Source: an uncultured Bryobacterales bacterium
GTDB taxonomy: Bacteria > Acidobacteriota > Terriglobia > Bryobacterales > UBA6623
Assembly (NCBI GenBank): GCA_946887065.1
Contig: CAMPKL010000131.1
Coordinates: 1-8,199 of the forward strand
Length of the DNA: 8,199 bases
Reading direction: 5' to 3'
A model generated the notes under the pieces. It saw nothing but the letters and a program-made list of their open reading frames with translations. It made no database searches and was not told the origin of the DNA. Of this stretch, positions 1 to 5,649 are shown in pieces (the stretch's first letter is position 1; every line of letters begins with the position of its first letter). A program made the position numbers and the translations under genes.

Positions 1-470
1 CCCTCAAGCAGCGGCAGGATAGCCTCTTCGGTCGTGCCCGGATAGGTCGTGGACTCCAATATAACCAGAGATCCTGGCTTGAGTCGGACGGCAAGAGCCT
101 CAGCAGCGTCAATCACGAAGCTTAAGTCCGGGTCCCTCGTCTTCCTCAACGGAGTCTGAACACAGATGATTACGGCGTCGCACTCTCTCAGCACATCCTC
201 GGAAGTGGAGGCCGTCAGCTTCTCATCGCGAATGAGGCGGTCGAAGAGTTCGGTCTGGATGTCTGGAATGTAGCAGCGGCCGGCTTCGATCTCAGCAACT
301 TTACCGGCCGACTTATCGACGCCGACAACGGTGAAGCCGCTTCGACCAAGCTCGGTCGCCAAGGGAAGCCCGACGTAGCCAAGGCCGACGACGCCGACGA
401 GTGCCGTGCGATCGCGAATCTTGGACTTCAGAACTGATAGCGCTGAATTGAAAGAGTCCGAACTCGTCAT
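1..470 (-). CDS. Nucleotide-sugar dehydrogenase, UDP-N-acetylhexosamine 6-dehydrogenase type (WbpA-like), partial at the C-terminal end
   Basis: This is the N-terminal part of an NAD-dependent nucleotide-sugar dehydrogenase, which oxidises C6 of a UDP-hexose to a uronic acid in the cytoplasm. About 156 residues are visible, whereas family members are usually near 430; the rest lies before base 1. A Rossmann fold is clear: GLGYVG at residues 29-34, and the beta-2 acidic residue D52 in VVGVDKS, which should bind the NAD ribose. Later segments are typical of the UDP-GlcNAc/ManNAc dehydrogenase branch: TPLRKTRDPDLS around 106-117 and ESTTYPGTTEE at 139-149. The residue before TPL is Q105, where I expect proline in CVPTPL. 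The ATG at 468-470 is the first possible start, because the codon just before it is a TAG stop. The gene diverges from the beta-helix gene. UDP-glucose 6-dehydrogenase is an alternative, but the segments above fit the N-acetylhexosamine branch better. The exact sugar is inferred. Confidence 0.9.
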   Translation of the reverse strand, partial: MTSSDSFNSALSVLKSKIRDRTALVGVVGLGYVGLPLATELGRSGFTVVGVDKSAGKVAEIEAGRCYIPDIQTELFDRLIRDEKLTASTSEDVLRECDAVIICVQTPLRKTRDPDLSFVIDAAEALAVRLKPGSLVILESTTYPGTTEEAILPLLE

Positions 471-484
471 CTATTTGTAACGCG

Positions 485-490
485 CTCCTT
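485..490 (-). promoter_or_regulatory. Ribosome binding site candidate for the nucleotide-sugar dehydrogenase
   Basis: On the minus strand this reads AAGGAG, a full Shine-Dalgarno core. It lies 14 bases before the ATG at 470, which is longer than the usual 5-10 bases. It is the only good match near this start, and an in-frame stop directly before the ATG rules out an earlier start. Confidence 0.5.
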
Positions 491-498
491 GTAAATCC

Positions 499-528
499 AT
501 ACTAGCCCAGGCGGACCTTGCGCATGAA
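499..528 (-). promoter_or_regulatory. Weak sigma-70-like promoter candidate for the dehydrogenase
   Basis: On the minus strand TTCATG (523-528) and TAGTAT (499-504) are 18 bases apart. Against TTGACA and TATAAT they match 3 of 6 and 4 of 6 positions. The -10-like box lies about 30 bases upstream of the start codon and just before the AAGGAG ribosome site. Matches this loose occur by chance, so position in a divergent intergenic region is the main argument. Confidence 0.2.
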
Positions 529-708
529 CCGCGCCCGTTCGTCGGAGCCCTCCAGGGTTTTCCGTGCAAGCGTCCGTCAACGCGGTGATCAACGAGCGGC
601 GCACGCAATTGGCCGTTCAGGTTGGCCCAAACGCTGTGATACCATTGTGCGGACAGATGCTCTCGCGACAATTTCCACGTCGCGCATCCGGGCATCGTGT
701 GAACTTCT

Positions 709-2238
709 ATGCGATACCTCCCCCTCCTTGTTTTGACTCTCGCCTGCCAGTCCTCGCATCAGCTCGGACTCGCGGCGATCGAGCCCCGCGACGTTCGTGT
801 CTCGGATTCTTACGACCTCCAGGTGGCGCTGGACCAGGCGAACCCTGGCGACGTCATCTTGCTTAAGCCGGAGGTGGTATATCAAGGCAACTTTGTTCTG
901 CGGAGAAAGCCGAGCGGCCCGCCTATCGTCATTCGTACAGACATCGATCTTCCGGCAGGGCGGATCGATCCGCGTGCAGGCCTTGCCAAGATTGTTGGAG
1001 CGGGGACAAGACCAGCCCTGGAGTTTCTACCGCATGCGGACAATTACCGAATCGTCGGAGTCGAATTGACCGTTGAGCGGGGAACCTATTCAAACGACGT
1101 GATTCGCGTCGGCAGCTTGTCCGCCACAACCGCCGATGAGCAACCAACCAACATTTTCTTCGACCGCATTTATGTCCATGGCGACCCGAATGTCGGGTCT
1201 AAACGGGGCCTTATGATCAGTGGCCGTCAGATTACTCTGATCAACTCTCACATTTCTGACTTCAAGAGCAGGACCCAGGACGCCATGGCCGTGGCCGTTT
1301 GCAATTCGCCTGGCGACATTTATATCGACAATAACTATCTGGAAGGCGCCGCCCATGGCATTATCTTTGGCGGATGCCGGTACAACATTCCGAATATGAT
1401 CGTTTCCGACGTGACATTTCGCCGCAATCACGTGTCGCGGCCGCTTGAGTGGCAGGCGGAAGGTTGGTCCGTGAAGAACGCGTTTGAAATAAAAGGGGGA
1501 CGGCGTTTCCTGATTTTTGGAAATATTTTTGAGAACGTATGGCCAAAGAGCCAAGTGGGATTCGCAATCTTATTCACGGCCAAACCGGACGGCGCCAGGT
1601 CCAGCGGAGAGCGCTTTACCGTCATCGAGGATGTTCGCTTTGAAAGCAATATCGTGCGGAACAGCGCGCATGGAATTAATATCGCTTCGGGCAACGAGCA
1701 ATATGCCGAGGATCCGGGCCAGCCGTCCGTTCGTAATGTCCACATTGAAAATAATTTGTTCTTGGCGGTTCCGGGCAGACTTTTCCAGCTTCTGCAGTCG
1801 ATGCGAGGGGTCGAATTGCTTTTCAATTCCTCGCTGGACACTGAGACGGCAGCAATGGTTTCCAGCGTTCGGAACGGCGAGCAAATCGAGGAGTTCGTGA
1901 TGCGAGGCAACATCTTTCGTGCAGGCTCCTATGGAATTAAAGGTTCCGGCGAAAGTGAAGGCACTGGAACGTTGGACTCGGACTTTGTAAACCCCGATGT
2001 CCGGGACAATCTTTTTGTGGATGCTGATTCCGCCCGGTATCCAGTCGGCAATTCTTTCCTGTCGGGGCTCTTGGAATTCGCCCTTGACGGCCTCTCGCTA
2101 CGCGAGGACAGTCCTTTTCGCGGGATCGTATCCGGGCGGGATCCGGGAGTCGATTTAGAGCTGCTGGAACGGGCCACCGAGGGCGTAGTCTCAGGCGGCC
2201 GGACTTTCCCCGTGCGGCGCCAAGTCGTTAGGAATTGA
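709..2238 (+). CDS. Secreted right-handed parallel beta-helix protein, probable polysaccharide-active enzyme
   Basis: This 509-residue protein starts with a short basic N-terminus and a hydrophobic stretch (residues 4-12), consistent with export. C13 follows LTLA and could be a lipidation site, or signal peptidase I may cut near LGLA-A (about residue 22). Mature residues 34-75 carry an opening segment typical of pectin-lyase-like folds (ALDQANPGDVILL, then YQGNFVL and IVIRT). Repeated short strands with Asn at turns follow, as expected for stacked coils: DNNYLEG (207-213), FRRNHV (237-242), FGNIFENV (270-277), FESNIVRN (311-318), IENNLFL (346-352), MRGNIFR (398-404). The block with FDRIYVHGDP (151-160) and RLFQLL (357-362) recalls a family I associate with Acidobacteriota; this is memory, not a search. 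Lyase, epimerase, hydrolase or pure binding are all possible, and I cannot assign catalytic residues. An in-frame stop at 700-702 makes the ATG at 709 the earliest start, although no good ribosome site precedes it. Confidence 0.85.
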   Translation: MRYLPLLVLTLACQSSHQLGLAAIEPRDVRVSDSYDLQVALDQANPGDVILLKPEVVYQGNFVLRRKPSGPPIVIRTDIDLPAGRIDPRAGLAKIVGAGTRPALEFLPHADNYRIVGVELTVERGTYSNDVIRVGSLSATTADEQPTNIFFDRIYVHGDPNVGSKRGLMISGRQITLINSHISDFKSRTQDAMAVAVCNSPGDIYIDNNYLEGAAHGIIFGGCRYNIPNMIVSDVTFRRNHVSRPLEWQAEGWSVKNAFEIKGGRRFLIFGNIFENVWPKSQVGFAILFTAKPDGARSSGERFTVIEDVRFESNIVRNSAHGINIASGNEQYAEDPGQPSVRNVHIENNLFLAVPGRLFQLLQSMRGVELLFNSSLDTETAAMVSSVRNGEQIEEFVMRGNIFRAGSYGIKGSGESEGTGTLDSDFVNPDVRDNLFVDADSARYPVGNSFLSGLLEFALDGLSLREDSPFRGIVSGRDPGVDLELLERATEGVVSGGRTFPVRRQVVRN

Positions 2239-2395
2239 GGGATTGCGTCTAAGACGGCACTGCACTCCTGCTTGACCTGTTGAGCTTGTGGTCCAGTCCG
2301 TTCCCACAAATTGTTCCGCCGGGTCGTAGCGGTCTTCCGGGCAGTTGGCGAACGGAACGGCGTGAGGGAGCGTGTTGTAAGATGACCCCAAGGGG

Positions 2396-3607
2396 ATGTG
2401 CAATTACGCTCCTTCACGAATGAGTTCGCTCGTTTCAAGTTTAAGAAGCCGTCTCACTTCGCCGCGCGCTTCAAAGGAAGCAAGGGCGGAAGTCAAGCGG
2501 GACCGCGAGAAGCGGGTACAGACCGACCCTGGCCCTCTTGTCGCCATCAACGAAGGACTGGCGTGGCTGTGTAGGGCGCAGGACCGTTCCGCCTCGTCGG
2601 ATGGCGGCGTCGCCCGGCACTACAGTTTGATTGACGGCTGGTCCGTCTCGTATCCCGAGACTACCGGTTACATCATCCCCACTCTGTTGTCCGAAGCCGA
2701 CCTGGGAGGCGATGCCGATTTGAAGGATCGCGCGCGGCGAATGCTTGACTGGTTGGTCGGCATTCAGTTTCCCGACGGGGGCTTTCAGGGAGGCGTCGTG
2801 GGAAGTACGCCTTGCGTGCCGGTCACATTCAACACTGGGCAGATTCTGATCGGGTTGGCGAGCGGCACGGAGCGATTGAGTGAGGCGTACCGCGAGCCGA
2901 TGCGGCGCGCGGCTGACTGGCTCGCGGAGACACAAGATGCCGACGGATGCTGGCGACGCTTTCCTACTCCGTTCGCGGCAGATGGCGAAAAGGTCTACGA
3001 GACACACGTTTCCTGGGGCCTATTGGAAGCTGCAAGAGTCGATGGCTCGGAGAAGTACGCCTCCGCGGCGAAACGGAACATCGAATGGGCGCTCAGCCAC
3101 CAGAATGCGAATGGGTGGTTCGGCAAGTGTTGCCTGGTGGATCCGGCGGCCCCTCTGACGCACACGATTGGCTACGTTCTACGGGGCGTATTGGAGGCTG
3201 CGGATTTTTTCGATGATCCTAACTTGATCGCGGCGGGGCGGAAGACAGCTGACAGCCTCTTGAGGGTGCAAGCCAGCGATGGCTCCTTGCCGGGGCGCTT
3301 GAGCGCGGATTGGAAGGGTACGGTCGATTGGGTATGCGTAACGGGCGTGGCGCAGATCGCCGCTTGTTGGTTGATTCTTTTCGAGAAGACCAGCGATTCC
3401 CGGTACCGGGAGGCGGCCTTTAGGGCAAATCGCTTCGTCCGCTCGACCTTGCGTCTCGACGCGTCGGAGGACGTGCGAGGGGGCGTGAAGGGATCGTTTC
3501 CCGTCGACGGCGACTACGGCAAGTATCAATACCTCAATTGGGCCTGCAAATTCATGATCGACGCGAATCGAATGGAACTTATTAGCGCGGATCGCGATCT
3601 CCTATAG
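2396..3607 (+). CDS. Alpha/alpha-toroid repeat protein of unknown activity in a polysaccharide locus
   Basis: This 403-residue protein has no signal peptide and should be cytoplasmic. Its core is a tandem repeat: a helix ending in Trp/Leu-rich residues, then Q-x-x-[D/N]-G plus an aromatic or Leu. The Gln residues fall at 124, 180, 236 and 292, exactly 56 apart (QFPDGGF, QDADGCW, QNANGWF, QASDGSL). A looser first copy has its Gln at 62, and a last copy may cover 366-390. This is the layout of an alpha/alpha toroid, as in terpene cyclases, prenyltransferases and many glycan enzymes; the QxxDGxW turn recalls the cyclase QW motif. Conserved-looking cavity positions include E88, N146-T147, E202-T203-H204 and the CCLVDP...LTHTIGY block (245-260). 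A glycan epimerase, lyase or hydrolase is plausible, but I assign none. The start is uncertain: the ATG at 2396 has AAGGGG directly against it, and the ATG at 2420 has no ribosome site. The methyltransferase follows after 11 bases. Confidence 0.85.
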   Translation: MCNYAPSRMSSLVSSLRSRLTSPRASKEARAEVKRDREKRVQTDPGPLVAINEGLAWLCRAQDRSASSDGGVARHYSLIDGWSVSYPETTGYIIPTLLSEADLGGDADLKDRARRMLDWLVGIQFPDGGFQGGVVGSTPCVPVTFNTGQILIGLASGTERLSEAYREPMRRAADWLAETQDADGCWRRFPTPFAADGEKVYETHVSWGLLEAARVDGSEKYASAAKRNIEWALSHQNANGWFGKCCLVDPAAPLTHTIGYVLRGVLEAADFFDDPNLIAAGRKTADSLLRVQASDGSLPGRLSADWKGTVDWVCVTGVAQIAACWLILFEKTSDSRYREAAFRANRFVRSTLRLDASEDVRGGVKGSFPVDGDYGKYQYLNWACKFMIDANRMELISADRDLL

Positions 3608-3618
3608 AGAGAACGCCA

Positions 3619-4287
3619 ATGAACCTACGCAGATTCGTCGCGTATCATGCTCGCAGTGTCGCAGCTGCCACGCGAAAGACCCCTAAGCTAGCTCGCGTCA
3701 TGGTGGAACATCGGAAAGATTTCCGCAATTGGTGCAATGATCGAATCCGCAGAGAATCTCCAATTAGTCGCGGCCTGCCATGGATATCGTACCCGTCGTT
3801 GCGATTCCTCCAGGATGTTGTGGAACCTGACATGCGAGTCTTCGAGTGGGGCAGCGGCGGTTCAACCATTTTCTTCGCGCGGCGGGGATGCCGCATCACT
3901 AGCATAGAAAGTTCAGAGTTTTGGCATGCACGTATTAAGAGCGGCCTGGATGTTCTTACGAGTGAGCAACGATCAAATGTAGATCTCCGGTTCATTCGGG
4001 CGCACCCGCAGGAGTATCCTCGCGGACTGGACGCTTATGTATCTTCCGTTTTCGATGGAGCCCCTTGGGATCTGGTTCTAGTGGACGGATGGGTACGCGT
4101 GCGTTGTGCCGAAGCCGCGCAGGGAGCCCTCGCGCCAAAGGGCATATTGGTTTTCGACAATTCTGATCAAGCGCAGTTCGCCGAAGTACCCCAGAGGTTG
4201 TCCTGCCTTCGCGGGACATCCTTTCCGGGACTAGGCGTTTCGCGAATTTGGCCGACACAAACCAGCATTTATCGGCGGACCGCGTAG
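3619..4287 (+). CDS. Class I SAM-dependent methyltransferase-like protein
   Basis: This 222-residue protein has the core of a Rossmann-fold methyltransferase. VFEWGSGGST (74-83) is the glycine-rich SAM-binding loop. IESSE (96-100) ends strand 2, with E97 placed to bind the SAM ribose. DLVLVDG (151-157) is strand 4, and ILVFDNSD (176-183) is strand 5. The WGSGGST form and the later VDG and DNSD blocks recall small methyltransferase-like proteins of polysaccharide gene clusters. The acceptor is unknown; a sugar hydroxyl or carboxyl fits the context but is inferred. The N-terminal 60 residues are basic with no clear domain, and there is no signal peptide or membrane segment. It starts 11 bases after the toroid stop, so the two are almost surely co-transcribed. 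A modest purine stretch, GAGAG at 3607-3611, overlaps that stop codon and lies 7 bases before the ATG. Confidence 0.8.
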   Translation: MNLRRFVAYHARSVAAATRKTPKLARVMVEHRKDFRNWCNDRIRRESPISRGLPWISYPSLRFLQDVVEPDMRVFEWGSGGSTIFFARRGCRITSIESSEFWHARIKSGLDVLTSEQRSNVDLRFIRAHPQEYPRGLDAYVSSVFDGAPWDLVLVDGWVRVRCAEAAQGALAPKGILVFDNSDQAQFAEVPQRLSCLRGTSFPGLGVSRIWPTQTSIYRRTA

Positions 4288-4341
4288 TGCCTGCCCGACC
4301 ATGAAATGATTGCAGACTAATCGCGCTAGCTATATGGGCTT

Positions 4342-4347
4342 AGGGGA
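4342..4347 (+). promoter_or_regulatory. Ribosome binding site that fixes the GTG start of the ATP-grasp gene
   Basis: AGGGGA lies 9 bases before the GTG at 4357-4359. The nearby ATG at 4334 is out of frame, so this site supports GTG initiation. It sits in the 69-base gap after the methyltransferase gene, in which I see no terminator. Confidence 0.6.
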
Positions 4348-4356
4348 CAGGCGTCC

Positions 4357-5649
4357 GTGCTAGACCTATCTTCATTTGTGTTGCCAGTTCAGAGACCGCC
4401 GGCGATCATCATCGGCTTGCGGCAGAACGGCTTAGGGGTCGCGCGGGCGCTGCAGCAAGAAGGCATTCCAGCGATCGTGCTAACACATGATCGCGGCGAT
4501 CCGGCGCTATGGACACGGGCTTGCCAAAAGGTTCGGTTAACGGAATGGGATGAGACCTCAGTGATCTCCTCACTACTCGAGTTGGGACGTTTCATTGGAA
4601 ACCGCTACTCCTCGAAGCCCCCTATTCTTGTCACGCAGGACGCTGCAGTGATGTGGCTCAGCAGGGCTCGAGAGGCGCTCTCTGAATTTTTTTCGATACT
4701 GCTGCCCGATCCAGACACCGTTGATTTGCTGATGGACAAGGCGAGGTTTTCGCAATACGCGCGGGACAGGGGGTGGCCCCTGCCAAGAACCTTCGCCGTC
4801 GCCAGCCAGGCGGACTTTGAAGCTGTCCGCGGAGACATACCTTTCCCCTGCATCGTCAAGCCAGCAGTCAAGAACGCCGCTTACCGCAACAACGCTTCGG
4901 AGAAGGCTCATCTAGTGGAAGATTCCATCGGATTGGAGCGGGTCTATAGCGACATCGCGCAGTGGGAGTCAGAGATGGTATTGCAGGAATTCATCCCAGG
5001 GGGAGACGATCACATTGCGTATTGCCTGGCGTACTACGATGCGAGCGGCCGACCGAAAGCTGTCTATCCCGGCATTAAACTTCGCCAGTGGCCGCCGTTC
5101 CGCGGAGGTACCGCAGTCGCCGCGCCCTGCCCCGCCGAGTGGAAAGAGATGGTGGTGGGGCTGACTAAGGAAATCTTCGATACAGTCGGCTATCGCGGAC
5201 TCGGATCAGTGGAGTTTAAGATGCATCCTGCCGACGGACGACCAAGGATCGTAGAACCGACGGTCGGTCGAACGAACTATCAGAGCGAAATAGCTGTTCT
5301 GAACGGAGTGAATATCCCGGCGATCGCCTATTGGGACATGATCGGCGAACCGGGACGGATTGCGACTCGGCATAACTCGCGGGCAACGAAACTTATTGAC
5401 GTCGAACACGAAAAACTCGCGTCGGCGATGTTGATGAGAAAGGGCCTCCTCGATCAAACGGAACGGCGGCGAATTCTCGCGGGACCTCGCAAACAGATGT
5501 ACTTCCGCTGGAATGATCCGCTGCCTGGCGTCGCAAACTCACTTTCGCATCTGGCGCTCGGGCGTTTGGCCGAGGCAGTGTTCGGCCGCCGATTTCGGAT
5601 GATGCTCAGGTCTGTTCGTGGATACGCGCGTGAGCGCGTGGGACGTTAG
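4357..5649 (+). CDS. ATP-grasp family ligase (carboxylate-amine or similar ligase)
   Basis: This 430-residue protein starts at GTG. Residues 15-120 form an N-terminal alpha/beta domain with a nucleotide-binding-like opening (IIIGLRQNGLGVARAL). The ATP-grasp fold follows: MDKARF at 126-131, FPCIVKPA at 163-170 with K168 as likely ATP lysine, LQEFIPGGDD at 209-218 with hinge residue E211, GSVEFK at 283-288 with E286 as a metal ligand, and IVEPTVGRTN at 298-307 with E300 as second metal ligand. The usual metal-binding Asn two residues after that Glu is Thr302 here. Family enzymes activate a carboxylate as an acyl phosphate and join it to an amine or other nucleophile; the substrates here are unknown. 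A basic tail follows from about 335 and includes MYFRWNDPLPG (381-391). There is no signal peptide, so it is cytoplasmic. In context it may attach an amino acid or amine to a sugar carboxyl, which is inferred. It overlaps the convergent flippase gene by 4 bases. Confidence 0.85.
   Translation: MLDLSSFVLPVQRPPAIIIGLRQNGLGVARALQQEGIPAIVLTHDRGDPALWTRACQKVRLTEWDETSVISSLLELGRFIGNRYSSKPPILVTQDAAVMWLSRAREALSEFFSILLPDPDTVDLLMDKARFSQYARDRGWPLPRTFAVASQADFEAVRGDIPFPCIVKPAVKNAAYRNNASEKAHLVEDSIGLERVYSDIAQWESEMVLQEFIPGGDDHIAYCLAYYDASGRPKAVYPGIKLRQWPPFRGGTAVAAPCPAEWKEMVVGLTKEIFDTVGYRGLGSVEFKMHPADGRPRIVEPTVGRTNYQSEIAVLNGVNIPAIAYWDMIGEPGRIATRHNSRATKLIDVEHEKLASAMLMRKGLLDQTERRRILAGPRKQMYFRWNDPLPGVANSLSHLALGRLAEAVFGRRFRMMLRSVRGYARERVGR

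Larger units (their letters stand above)
471..708. other. Divergent intergenic region between the dehydrogenase and the beta-helix gene
   Basis: These 238 bases separate two outward-reading genes, so promoters for both directions should lie here. TTGGCC occurs twice (609-614 and 622-627), which could be part of an operator but is short enough to be chance. The short open frames across this stretch look like noise: they overlap each other and show no recognisable protein. I saw no RNA gene or strong hairpin. Confidence 0.6.

Noticed and set aside
609..643. Plus-strand promoter for the beta-helix gene built on TTGGCC or TTCAGG with GATACC
   Set aside because: The best pair matches only three of six bases in each box. 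A promoter must lie in the region or near it, but I cannot place it.
1090..1913. Long open frames on the minus strand opposite the beta-helix gene
   Set aside because: They are antisense shadows of a GC-rich gene. Their translations are rich in Arg, Ser and Pro with no domain, while the plus-strand frame encodes a clear beta-helix protein.
2286..2309. Hairpin TTGTGG/CCACAA after the beta-helix gene as a terminator
   Set aside because: The stem has six pairs, the loop is 12 bases, and no T-run follows. It is more likely chance, and the downstream gene may be read from the same transcript.
2313..2358. Long-range inverted repeat GTTCCG/CGGAAC before the toroid gene
   Set aside because: Six pairs around a 34-base loop are expected by chance in GC-rich sequence. 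There is no riboswitch-like pattern around it.
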